NCBI GenBank assembly: GCA_018712265.1
Contig: DVHF01000107.1
Coordinates: 1-33,304 of the forward strand
Length of the DNA stretch: 33,304 nt
Source of the DNA: Candidatus Gallacutalibacter pullicola
GTDB taxonomy: Bacteria; Bacillota; Clostridia; Oscillospirales; Acutalibacteraceae
Direction of reading: 5' to 3'
Of the stretch, positions 1-7,594 are shown piece by piece. Made by a program: the position numbers and the translations under genes. Positions within the stretch are counted from its first letter, which is position 1; the number at the start of each line of letters is the position of its first letter. The notes beneath the pieces were generated by a model that was not told where the DNA came from, searched no databases, and saw only the letters and a list, made by a program, of their open reading frames with translations.

Positions 1-45
1 TATAGCATACAGTTTTATTATTTGAAACATCTTTGGAAATCAGTC

Positions 46-74
46 ATATTGTGTTGACCATTCAAACACAATAT
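46..74. promoter_or_regulatory. Inverted repeat, possible operator
   Basis: Two perfect 10-bp arms (ATATTGTGTT at 46-55, AACACAATAT at 65-74) are separated by 9 bp. No T-tract follows on either strand, so it does not look like a terminator. It lies about 190 bp upstream of the glycoside-hydrolase-like gene and just upstream of a TATAAT at 109-114 that has only a poor -35 (TTATGT at 85-90). A repressor or activator site for the sugar gene is an inference. Confidence 0.4.
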
Positions 75-262
75 AGTAATATTATTATGTAATATATCAT
101 GAGTTTTATATAATGAAATGTCAATATTTAAAATAACTATTACAATAAAAAGAATTGTATGAACCAGCACAAACTGTCATCTAAATGTGCAGATAATAAA
201 ACGATTGAAATAACACGAAACCACATTTTGAAATTGCTGAAAAAGAATGGGAGGATTGAATC

Positions 263-2344
263 ATGATGCAGTTATATTGCCGGGGACGCGATGAAAATCA
301 CAGCGCGGTGCGGTTTGGCCTGAACAGGCTGGAACACACGCTGCGCGCACGCGGTGTGCAGGTATTTGAGCAGAGCATTTCCATGCTGGTTCCGGGACTG
401 ACCTGCCCGGGGCTGTCGGTACAGATCAGGCCGGATCCGGACCGTTCCGCCGAGGGATTTTCCATCAGCAGGCAGGGCGATTTCGTAAGCGTGACGGGAT
501 TTGGACCTGTAGGCGCCATGTACGGCCTGCTCGATGTCGAGGAAACTGTGCGCCTGTACGGATGGGCGCATATCGCTCCCACAATTCAGGAGCCGTTTCT
601 CAAAAAGAGGGGCGTAAAATTCAATCTTCCGTTTCAGCCGTACGCCGACGGTGAAATTTTCGAGAAAAACAGGGAAACCATAAAAAGCCTCGATTTTTGG
701 AAGGAATACCTGGAGTTTCTCGCGGCCAACCGCTACAACTGCCTGAGCCTGTGGTCGGAGAATCCGTTCGAGTATATGGTGGATATCCCGAAGTACCCGG
801 ATGCTTCCGATATCAGCGCGGAGGAACGCCGAAAATACCGCCGCCTGTTCACCGATGTCTTTTCCATCGCGAGGGGGCTTGGAATCGACGTCTATATCAT
901 CACATGGAATCTGCGGATCTCCCCCGGCATCGCCAGAGGGCTCGGACTGCCGGAGGAGCTGTCGCGCTATAACCATCATTCGCGCAGCATCGGACTGCGG
1001 CAGCACAACGAAATCATACGGGACTATTTCCGCGAGGCGGTGAAAACGCTGTTCCAGACCTATCCGGATTTGACAGGAATCGGGACATCCAACAGTGAGG
1101 AGCTCACAGGGACTCCCCGGGAACGCGAGCAATGGGTGGCCGATACCTATCTTGAGGGCCTGCGTGAGCTGGGCTGCCCTGTCCCATTCATTCATCGGAC
1201 CAATATGAGCAACGGGGTAATTGCACAGGATATGTTCCTGTCGCGGTACAACGCCAGCGAAAAATATATCAGCTGGAAGTATTCCAACGCACATATGTAT
1301 TCCCACCCGCTGCCGCAGTTTGAGTCTATCTTCCATGCGTGGGGCGATATGGATATGGACGGCTTCCGAGTCCTGTATACCGTGAGGAATGACGACTTCC
1401 ACAATCTGCGTGGATGTGATCCCGACTTTATCAGGGAATATATCCGCGGCATGAAAAAGCCGTATGTGGATGGATTCTATTGGGGCGCCGACGGCTACGT
1501 ATGGGCCGGGGAACATCAGCATGTCCCCAACCACCCGCACGTGGAATGGAACTACGCGTTCCAAAAGCACTGGATGCAGCATGAGATGATCGGCCGGCTT
1601 GCATATAATCCCGAACTTCCCACCTCGCTCTGGAACGACCGCTTTACCGCTCTGTACGGCGAAAACGACGGCCCAGCCCTGTTCCGCGGCCTGTGCGCAG
1701 GGGTACGGATCCTATGCGCGGTAAACCGCCTGTACTGGCTGAATTACGATTTCCACTGGCATCCGGAATCGCTGCTGGGTCGGGAAGGCTTTAAAACGAT
1801 CTATGATTTCATGGCGGGCGTTCCCATGCCGCAGGTCAATGTAATGGGAATGCGGGAATACGCGGAGCGCGGGGAGGCCGCGGCAGACGGCAGAGAAACC
1901 CCGCCGCAGATTTTGGAGCATATCCAAAAGCAGCTGGATATTCTTTCCTGTTCCATCGGCCAAATCGATGAACAGGAGCTTGCCGGCGAAGAAGAATGTG
2001 TTTTCTGGGACGTAAAAGCATGGTATGCGCTTGGGAATTATTATCTGCGCAAGCTGCACGCAGCGATTGAGCTTCTGATTTATGAACGCAGCGGAGACGG
2101 GGAGAGAAAAGAACACGGAATTTCCCTGCTGCGGGAGGCTGTCCTGTTCTGGAAAGAGCTCTCCCTCATCGGTTCACAGCATTATCTGCCCTACTATATG
2201 GCGAGGGTCGAGCAAACCTTTGGATGGGGCTATTACCTGCGTGAAGTGGAGCGGGATGTGACGCGCGCCGAAAAAGTCTCGCCGATCGGAGCGGAAAATC
2301 ATGGGATCGGGGAGTATAATCCGGGAGAATGGAGCGGCTTTTAA
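263..2344 (+). CDS. Putative cytoplasmic glycoside hydrolase, GH67/GH20-like architecture
   Basis: This 693-residue protein probably acts on an oligosaccharide or uronide inside the cell, since it has no signal peptide or membrane segment. Residues 1-110 look like the small alpha/beta domain that precedes the catalytic barrel in alpha-glucuronidases and hexosaminidases (GFGPVGAMYGLLDVEE at 80-94). From about residue 115 there is a barrel-like region rich in Trp, Tyr, Asn and His, with a strand ending GIGTSNSEEL (272-281) whose Glu279/Glu280 are candidate catalytic acids. A helical C-terminal region follows. The start is ATG at 263 with GGGAGG 8 bp upstream; the next codon is also ATG. The gene is monocistronic in the window and its stop overlaps the end of a minus-strand gene remnant. 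Substrate and exact GH family are not known to me. Confidence 0.6.
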   Translation: MMQLYCRGRDENHSAVRFGLNRLEHTLRARGVQVFEQSISMLVPGLTCPGLSVQIRPDPDRSAEGFSISRQGDFVSVTGFGPVGAMYGLLDVEETVRLYGWAHIAPTIQEPFLKKRGVKFNLPFQPYADGEIFEKNRETIKSLDFWKEYLEFLAANRYNCLSLWSENPFEYMVDIPKYPDASDISAEERRKYRRLFTDVFSIARGLGIDVYIITWNLRISPGIARGLGLPEELSRYNHHSRSIGLRQHNEIIRDYFREAVKTLFQTYPDLTGIGTSNSEELTGTPREREQWVADTYLEGLRELGCPVPFIHRTNMSNGVIAQDMFLSRYNASEKYISWKYSNAHMYSHPLPQFESIFHAWGDMDMDGFRVLYTVRNDDFHNLRGCDPDFIREYIRGMKKPYVDGFYWGADGYVWAGEHQHVPNHPHVEWNYAFQKHWMQHEMIGRLAYNPELPTSLWNDRFTALYGENDGPALFRGLCAGVRILCAVNRLYWLNYDFHWHPESLLGREGFKTIYDFMAGVPMPQVNVMGMREYAERGEAAADGRETPPQILEHIQKQLDILSCSIGQIDEQELAGEEECVFWDVKAWYALGNYYLRKLHAAIELLIYERSGDGERKEHGISLLREAVLFWKELSLIGSQHYLPYYMARVEQTFGWGYYLREVERDVTRAEKVSPIGAENHGIGEYNPGEWSGF

Positions 2345-2433
2345 AGTTCTCTCCGCTCAAAGGCCATGAGCAGAAACAGAAGGACGGTCATGCAGACATC
2401 TGTCATAAGCTGTCCGATCAATTTTGGTTTCAC
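2341..2433 (-). pseudogene. Truncated DUF4405-like membrane protein, N-terminal remnant
   Basis: Immediately downstream of the iron-sulfur flavoprotein on the same strand is a good ribosome site (AGGAGG at about 2442-2447) followed by GTG at 2433 and 30 codons. The product begins with Lys-Pro-Lys-Leu-Ile, continues into a single hydrophobic helix (MTVLLFLLMAF), and stops at TAA 2341-2343. The start resembles DUF4405-type membrane proteins of Clostridia, which continue for about 100 residues or more with His-containing helices. Here the sequence breaks right after the first helix, exactly where the convergent glycoside hydrolase gene ends. I infer a deletion or insertion junction. The family assignment rests on the N-terminal pattern only; a genuine 30-residue small membrane protein is the alternative. 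Confidence 0.4.
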
Positions 2434-2460
2434 AGCATCTCCCTCCTGCACGATAACAGT

Positions 2461-3090
2461 TTAACGGATAAAATTCGTATAGACAACGGACATTTGCGGC
2501 GGCAAGGGGAGCAGTTTGCTGCCTATATCCCTGCATTTCAAAAAATACGCCATATTGTGGCCCAGGATCTCCATGGTTTGAATCCCTTTCCGATCTTCCC
2601 TGACCTCTTCCGGGGTTGTCCCATGTACCATATTCCAATAACGCGACGTAATAATCGGCATCTGCATCAGACCGAAATATTTATTCATCTGGTCCCAGGC
2701 AGCCGTAGTCCCTGCCCGCCGGGCGGAAATGACTGCCGCGGCAGGCTTCAGGTAGAACCGTTTCCCGCCGCCGTTTAAATCCGCATAAAAGGCCCTGTCT
2801 AAAAAAGAGGTGATCGCGCCGGAGGCTCCGCCCCAATGCACCGGTGTCCCAAAGATAAATCCGTCGTAATCCCCTGCCAATTCCAGAAAATCATTCACAA
2901 CATCCTGAAATACACAGCAGTTTTTCTCCCTGCATTTACGACAGGCAATGCAGCCTGATAAGGGCCTGTTTCCAATCCAGAACATATCTGTATCAATTCC
3001 ATTCTGATTGAGCGTATCGGATACGGTGCACAGGGCAGTAAAAGTGCAGCCCTCTTTGTGCGGGCTGCCGTTGACCAGTAAAACCTTCAT
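2461..3090 (-). CDS. Flavodoxin-fold iron-sulfur flavoprotein (NADPH-dependent FMN reductase family)
   Basis: This 209-residue cytoplasmic redox protein carries the FMN phosphate-binding loop NGSPHKEG at residues 7-14 and a second flavin-loop motif GTPVHWGG. Between them lies Cys47-x2-Cys50-x2-Cys53-x4-Cys58, which fits the compact CX2CX2CX4-7C motif that binds a 4Fe-4S cluster in the Isf family; a further Cys59 follows. It probably passes electrons between a reduced donor and an unknown acceptor. The start is ATG at 3088-3090, preceded by AAGGAG, and overlaps the stop of the upstream lipoprotein gene by one base (TAATG), so the two are translationally coupled. A longer reading frame reaching 3129 lies inside the upstream gene and is not needed. 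Confidence 0.8.
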   Translation of the reverse strand: MKVLLVNGSPHKEGCTFTALCTVSDTLNQNGIDTDMFWIGNRPLSGCIACRKCREKNCCVFQDVVNDFLELAGDYDGFIFGTPVHWGGASGAITSFLDRAFYADLNGGGKRFYLKPAAAVISARRAGTTAAWDQMNKYFGLMQMPIITSRYWNMVHGTTPEEVREDRKGIQTMEILGHNMAYFLKCRDIGSKLLPLPPQMSVVYTNFIR

Positions 3091-4031
3091 TACTGCATTT
3101 CTCCTTCTTTGCTGTGGGAGACAATCCATTCCAAAATAGATGTTTCCTCAAACATCACATTTCCGCCGCCGTGATAGTTCCCGGTGATATTCCGTTCGGC
3201 AAACCATTCGTTATCCGGCGTTTGAATTTGAAGGACGGCAGAGATTTCATCCTGTGTCCACCCCGTGCTTTCATAGGCGTCGTACAGGCCCTGATAAGCG
3301 TCCCGGGCGCGTTCTGATCCGTAATATTCGTCATTTTCTGCCATAAAGATGTAGACAGCCACACCGTTTTCCGCGATGGGGGGATACTCTCCGTCCCACT
3401 GGGACGCCCCATGAAGATAGGCGGCATACAGATCCGGGCGCATGGATACCGCCTGGGACATGGTTTCACCGCCGGCGGAATACCCCGCGGCATACACCCT
3501 GCTCTCATCGACAGAGAAATGATCCAGAAAATACTCTGTCAATTCTATGGCCTGTTTCGCGGAGGTTTCGTGCCAGTCCGTAAGCTGGGCTGAGACCACG
3601 ATCATATCCTCCGGCAGCTCCGTCCAGCAGAGGAAGCCCCTCCAATTCAAATTGGAACCGGAGGATTCCTCCCCAAACCACATCATGTCGTAGCCGGGCA
3701 TAACCATCATCAATGGATACTCCGTGCTTTCGTCATAATTTTCCGGCAGATAGCAGCTGTAATGGATCTCGCCGGTTTCTCCGTCCAGTATCTGCTCCGG
3801 AATGATGGCCGTCTGTACCTGCACAGCTTCCTCGGACAGCGCAGACGATTCCGGCTCATGCTGTATTTCGGACGGCGCAGACAGTTCCGGTTCACGCTGT
3901 ATTGCAGAGGAATTGCTTTCGGAGCTGACGGGAGCCGTATCGGCCGGTTCCTGACGGGGAAATTCCGCACAGCCGGTCAGGAGCGCCCATATCACACAGA
4001 GGAACAGCCCCGCTGTCGCTTTTTTCTTCAT
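3090..4031 (-). CDS. Secreted lipoprotein, esterase/PHB-depolymerase-like alpha/beta hydrolase
   Basis: The 313-residue product starts with a lipoprotein signal peptide whose lipobox LLTGC places the lipidated cysteine at residue 21, so the mature protein is anchored outside the membrane. Residues 22-75 are a low-complexity Ser/Glu/Pro linker containing an imperfect tandem repeat (QREPELSAPSE, then QHEPESSALSE). The rest is an alpha/beta hydrolase of the feruloyl-esterase/PHB-depolymerase type, with nucleophile elbow GYSAG (Ser185), candidate acid in ENDEYYG near residue 235, and candidate His in NYHGGG near residue 291. ATG at 4029-4031 follows AGGAGG at 4041-4046. A strong terminator ends only a few bases upstream of that ribosome site. 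The gene is coupled to the flavoprotein gene downstream. The ester substrate is unknown. Confidence 0.8.
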   Translation of the reverse strand: MKKKATAGLFLCVIWALLTGCAEFPRQEPADTAPVSSESNSSAIQREPELSAPSEIQHEPESSALSEEAVQVQTAIIPEQILDGETGEIHYSCYLPENYDESTEYPLMMVMPGYDMMWFGEESSGSNLNWRGFLCWTELPEDMIVVSAQLTDWHETSAKQAIELTEYFLDHFSVDESRVYAAGYSAGGETMSQAVSMRPDLYAAYLHGASQWDGEYPPIAENGVAVYIFMAENDEYYGSERARDAYQGLYDAYESTGWTQDEISAVLQIQTPDNEWFAERNITGNYHGGGNVMFEETSILEWIVSHSKEGEMQ

Positions 4032-4047
4032 TTCAGATACCTCCTGT

Positions 4048-4082
4048 AAAAAAGCAGAGCCTGCCCAACAGGACTCTGCTTT
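4048..4082 (-). terminator. Rho-independent terminator after the aldo/keto reductase fragment
   Basis: Read on the minus strand, AAAGCAGAGTCCTG pairs with CAGGCTCTGCTTT around a TTGGG loop, with one bulge, and is followed directly by a run of T. It starts 8 bp after the reductase stop codon. The lipoprotein ribosome site (AGGAGG, 4041-4046) begins right at the end of the T-tract. Confidence 0.85.
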
Positions 4083-4090
4083 CTGCGTTT

Positions 4091-4759
4091 TTATACCACT
4101 CTGGTCTTGCCCATATTGGTGAGCATTTCTACCGTTGCGGGATCGTAATGGTCGAAAAACAGGCTCCTGCCCTCATCCAGACCGCGAATCTTTTCCATAT
4201 CTTCTTCGCTGAGCGCAAAATCAAACACATCAAAGTTCTGCTCCATGCGATCTTTATGCGTGGATTTCGGAATGACAACCACGTCGCTCTGAATCAGGAA
4301 CCGAAGGGCCGTCTGGGCGGCAGATTTGCCGTATTTCTCTCCGATTCCCATCAGCACAGGATTGGTGAAGCAGCTCTTTTTCCCTTCGGCAAAGGGACCC
4401 CACGATTCGTGCTGCACGCCATATTTTTTCATATATTCATGGGCAATCTTCTGCTGCTGGAACACATGGGTTTCCACCTGGTTGACGGCGGGCGTCACCT
4501 GCGCGAATTGGCAGAGGTCGATGAGGCGGTCGGGATAAAAATTGGAAACACCGATGGCACGCAGCTTTCCATCCTTGTACGCTTCCTCCATCGCCCGGTA
4601 GGCGCCGTAGTAATCGCCAAACGGCTGATGGATCAGCATGAGATCGATGTAGTCGGTTTTCAGCTTCTGCAGCGACTTATCGATGGACGCTTTGGCTTTT
4701 TCGCAGCTGGCGTTGGACATCCACACCTTGGTTGTGAGGAACAATTCCGATCTCGGCAC
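4091..4759 (-). pseudogene. Aldo/keto reductase, N-terminally truncated
   Basis: The 222 residues match the C-terminal three quarters of a prokaryotic aldo/keto reductase (NAD(P)H-dependent carbonyl reduction, TIM barrel). The catalytic Lys (LTTKVW) and His (LIHQPFG) are present, as is the cofactor-binding IPKSTHKDR segment near the C-terminus. Family members have about 270-290 residues. The first roughly 55-60 residues, which carry the catalytic Asp and Tyr, are absent. The frame stays homologous up to KCGVPRSELF, but the codons just before it (LNNGLP and further upstream) no longer resemble the family and run into AT-rich DNA. The listed start is a GTG (4757-4759) with no good ribosome site. 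I conclude the gene is broken at about 4765 and probably inactive. Confidence 0.7.
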
Positions 4760-4987
4760 ACCGCACTTTGGCAGTCCATTATTAAGTTTTTTATTATGTT
4801 CCCTTTGTACACCGTTGCAATCGATTTTTCAGATACACCCTAGATTCAAAATTCTTAAAACAAAATTAAAATTTATAAAGCCAAAGGCAGCAACCGAAAT
4901 CTCCCTTTTGTGGAAAATCCCAGCGCTGCCCCGAACTTATTACAGATACTTTAACTGTTCTATTATTTTGTTATACAAATTTTTAAG
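4760..4987. other. AT-rich junction without genes
   Basis: This 228-bp stretch lies between the broken reductase and the stop of spoIVB. It is much richer in A and T than its neighbours and has no credible ORF or clear terminator hairpin. It may be what remains of the DNA joined to the reductase at the truncation point. Confidence 0.4.
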
Positions 4988-6199
4988 CTACTGACCGTTT
5001 ACCATATTCTCCGCAAAAATTCCATAGCCGCGTGTCGGATCGTTGACAAATACATGCGTCACGGCCCCCGCCAGCATTCCGTTTTGAATAATCGGACCGC
5101 CTGACATTCCCTGTACAATTCCGCCGGTGACCTTCAAAAGCCGCTCATCAGTTACACGGATGACCAGATTTTTCGTCTGAATGTCCTCCCGATAACTGAC
5201 CTTTTCGATCATGATATCATAATACTGCGGACCGGTATAGTCTACCGTCGCGAGAATCTTTGCGGGACCCGGTCGGACTTCCTGCTTCATCGCCAGCTTT
5301 ACCGCGTTGTGCACACTTGGGCACGTATTTAGAAGTCCATATACACCGGATTCTGTATTATCGGTAAGCACTCCAATTGCTGCTTCGCTGCTGAAATAAC
5401 CGCGAAGTTCGCCTGCACGTCCCTTTTCTCCACGGGTTACGCCGCTGATAATCACAGGGACAATTTCCCCGCTTCCGAGAGGCATCAATTCAGCGGTATC
5501 CACATCACAGATACCGTGTCCCAGTCCGCCAAATCCTCCTGTTTCAGGATCATAAAAGGTTACAGTACCAATTCCGGCAGTGCTGTCACGCACCCAAACG
5601 CCTCCTTTATAGGATCCGTCAGTATCGGACTTGGCAGGATCCAGAGTTTCAAGGATTTCCTCCTGCCCCCGGATGATTTTCAATGTCACGTTTTCGCCGC
5701 AGCTTTCCTGTATGGTTTCAGAAAGGCCGCTGTTCCCGTTAATCTTCTGGCCGTTAGCTTCTGTGATAATATCGCCCACACGGATTCCCGCCTGAGCGGC
5801 CGGATTAACAGCCTGTCCGCCAGACTGAATATCCGAAATTCCCACAACCATAACGCCGTTTGTAAACATCTTAATTCCAAAAGGCGTTCCACAGGGAATA
5901 AGCATTTTTTCATCAGAAACTGTAACGTCCACCGTCTTTACAGGGATACAGTCAAAGAGCATCAGCGTTGCCTGGTGATCCTGTTCCGGTGATGCAAAAA
6001 CTTCCTGAACAGAACCATATTGCCCGGTAGAATCCATCACTGAAATTCCCGGTGTTTGCAGCTCCAGCTCTTTTCCCTGCGTTACCTGGAAGGAATCGGG
6101 CAGCTGATACCATGCAGCTCCAACAAGCACTCCACAAACCAGGGAGGCGGCTGTCATAACTCCTGCGGCGGCCCGGAAAAATCTCCTGAAAAAATTCAA
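4988..6199 (-). CDS. spoIVB: SpoIVB-type sporulation serine peptidase (S55)
   Basis: SpoIVB is made in the forespore and signals across the inter-membrane space to activate pro-sigma-K processing in the mother cell. The sequence shows an N-terminal membrane segment (AAAGVMTAASLVCGVLVGAAW), a PDZ domain with the carboxylate-loop region and ...AGIRVGDIITEANGQ, and the S55 peptidase domain with the catalytic His in GLGHGICD (about residue 228) and Ser in QGMSGGPII (about residue 366), ending VFVNDPTRGYGIF. I choose the TTG at 6197-6199 because AGGGAAGGTGA lies just upstream; a GTG at 6262 gives 21 more residues but has no clear ribosome site. In most spore formers spoIVB sits beside recN and spo0A; here neither is nearby. 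The gene and its flanks look less GC-rich than the ATPase operon. Confidence 0.88.
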   Translation of the reverse strand: MNFFRRFFRAAAGVMTAASLVCGVLVGAAWYQLPDSFQVTQGKELELQTPGISVMDSTGQYGSVQEVFASPEQDHQATLMLFDCIPVKTVDVTVSDEKMLIPCGTPFGIKMFTNGVMVVGISDIQSGGQAVNPAAQAGIRVGDIITEANGQKINGNSGLSETIQESCGENVTLKIIRGQEEILETLDPAKSDTDGSYKGGVWVRDSTAGIGTVTFYDPETGGFGGLGHGICDVDTAELMPLGSGEIVPVIISGVTRGEKGRAGELRGYFSSEAAIGVLTDNTESGVYGLLNTCPSVHNAVKLAMKQEVRPGPAKILATVDYTGPQYYDIMIEKVSYREDIQTKNLVIRVTDERLLKVTGGIVQGMSGGPIIQNGMLAGAVTHVFVNDPTRGYGIFAENMVNGQ

Positions 6200-6262
6200 T
6201 GGATTCACCTTCCCTGAGGTTCTTCTGCTCTGCAAAAGGACCTCGCTTTTAATCTGCCACAA

Positions 6263-6603
6263 AAGAGCATGATTTATGATGTCGCTGTGAGGATTATATT
6301 TTGCCAGATCAGAAAAAAATTGCTTGCCGACTTAAAGTCTTTTCTGCCGCTGAATTGTAAAAATCCTCTGCCAGCATAAAAAGGGATGCTTTTTCATAAC
6401 TATAATCGTCTATTCCATATCAATACCTGAAATTCCCGTGTTGTAATAGATAAAAACTGTGCCAAGCTTTAAATACTCTCTGAAAATATACTTTTTATAC
6501 ATCTGAAATTATTCTATATAGATCCGAAACATGAGATCTAGTTCCAAGCAAAAAATTACACGAAAAATATAAAATTTTGACAAATCTGGTCAATTTCGGA
6601 ACT
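6263..6603. other. AT-rich intergenic region upstream of spoIVB
   Basis: No ORF with a ribosome site is seen. On the minus strand a TATAAT (complement of 6293-6298) lies upstream of spoIVB but without a recognisable -35. A forespore (sigma-F/G) promoter could be present but I cannot point to one. A TTGACA at 6577-6582 is too far from the TATAAT at 6626 to form one promoter with it. Confidence 0.4.
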
Positions 6604-6631
6604 TGTAACACAATTATTCCTATGGTATAAT
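6604..6631 (+). promoter_or_regulatory. Promoter at the outer edge of the repeat array, toward NfeD/SPFH
   Basis: TTGTAA (6604-6609), a 16-bp spacer and TATAAT (6626-6631), the latter with an extended -10 (TGG directly before TATAAT). The -35 is in unique DNA while the -10 is the first base block of the repeat array. Confidence 0.6.
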
Positions 6632-7090
6632 GTCCACAGAGTACCATAAACGCGGGCAAGGCTAAGCCTTGACGTAAACCGCGGATCGCTTCCTACGGTC
6701 GCTGAAATGCCGTTACCGCGGGTACGCTGTCGCGGTGGCGGGCTGGTCAGAGATATGGTAATATCAGCAGAATGCTATAAACGTGGGCGGTCTAATCCCA
6801 ATCGCGCACCCAGCCGGGCGGAGGTAACGACGCATTCGCGTTCTGCCCACCGCAGGTGTGGTATAATATCAGCAGAAAGGCTGCAACGCGGGCGTTTTAG
6901 CCTAATCGCGCATCCAGCCGGGCGACCAGAGGGAGCGAGCGCGATCTGCTCACCGCAGGTGTGGTATAATGTCTGTGGAAAGGCGGCAGCATGGGCATCT
7001 CAGCCCGATCATATTGCTTAGTCGGGCAGAAATACGATGTTTACGCGATCTGGGTACGAGTTCATTCTGCTGTTTACTGTAGGTGCGGAG
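6623..7090 (+). repeat. Tandem array of the promoter-leader repeat, four units (copy A)
   Basis: Units begin at TGGTATAAT 6623, TGGTA-AT 6756 (two bases lost from the box), TGGTATAAT 6859 and TGGTATAAT 6962; the middle units are 103-104 bp apart and end with CCGCAGGTG. The first unit is of type I (palindrome CAAGGCTAAGCCTTG at 6657-6671, ending GGCTGGTCAGAGATATGG). The next two are type II (AATATCAGCAGAA..., GGGCG...). The fourth is a diverged type II unit that runs into the NfeD ribosome site. The same units recur at about 19670, 27246-27493 and 33086-33294. The last TATAAT ends 134 nt before the NfeD start codon. Confidence 0.85.
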
Positions 7091-7104
7091 GAAAGGAGGA
7101 AAAA

Positions 7105-7542
7105 ATGGAGTACTTACCTTATTTATGGCTTGTTTTGATTGCGTTGGCTGTGATTGTGGAAGCAACGACCGCTCAGTTAGTATCCATATGGTTCGTTGTG
7201 GGGGGAATTGCTGCGCTGATCGGCAGCCTGTTCAGCATTCCATTTGCGGCCCAGCTGACACTATACGTTATCTTTACTGCCCTTGCGCTGATTGCAAGCC
7301 GTCCGTTCGTCAAACGCGTGATCCATACCAAAAAGGTGGAAACCAACGCGGACCGCTGTATCGGCCAGACCGGGCTTGTCACGGAAGAAATCAACAACAG
7401 GCTGTCCGCCGGGCAGGTAAAGGTGCTTGGGAACGTATGGAGCGCGCAAAGCGCAGACGGCTCTGTGATCCCAGCCGGAAAAAATGTCAGAATTCGGGAG
7501 ATCCAAGGCGTTCGGCTGATTGTGGAACCAGTTGCGGGCTGA
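7105..7542 (+). CDS. NfeD-like membrane protein (short form)
   Basis: This 145-residue protein has two or three N-terminal membrane segments (YLPYLWLVLIALAVIVEA and following hydrophobic stretches to about residue 68) and a C-terminal OB-fold domain (CIGQTGLVTEEI to VRLIVEP), the usual short NfeD layout without the ClpP-like protease domain. NfeD proteins partner with SPFH/stomatin proteins in membrane microdomains, and the next gene is exactly such a protein. I place the start at ATG 7105, which has GAAAGGAGG 6-7 bp upstream; a longer frame opening at 6991 lies in repeat DNA and would prepend a cysteine-rich tail of no family likeness. Confidence 0.85.
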   Translation: MEYLPYLWLVLIALAVIVEATTAQLVSIWFVVGGIAALIGSLFSIPFAAQLTLYVIFTALALIASRPFVKRVIHTKKVETNADRCIGQTGLVTEEINNRLSAGQVKVLGNVWSAQSADGSVIPAGKNVRIREIQGVRLIVEPVAG

Positions 7543-7594
7543 AGTTTCCAGAATCGCCGGCGTACGGCAATAAAGACAGGAGGGTACATAATTT

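Noticed and set aside
6577-6631. TTGACA at 6577 paired with TATAAT at 6626
   Set aside because: The spacing is 43 bp, far from the 16-18 bp needed; TTGTAA at 6604 fits instead.
6707-7021. 104-codon frame inside the repeat array
   Set aside because: The frame only reflects the tandem repeats; its residues repeat with the DNA period and there is no ribosome site.
6623-7090. CRISPR array
   Set aside because: The repeats are about 100 bp, divergent and without short unique spacers, and no cas gene is present.
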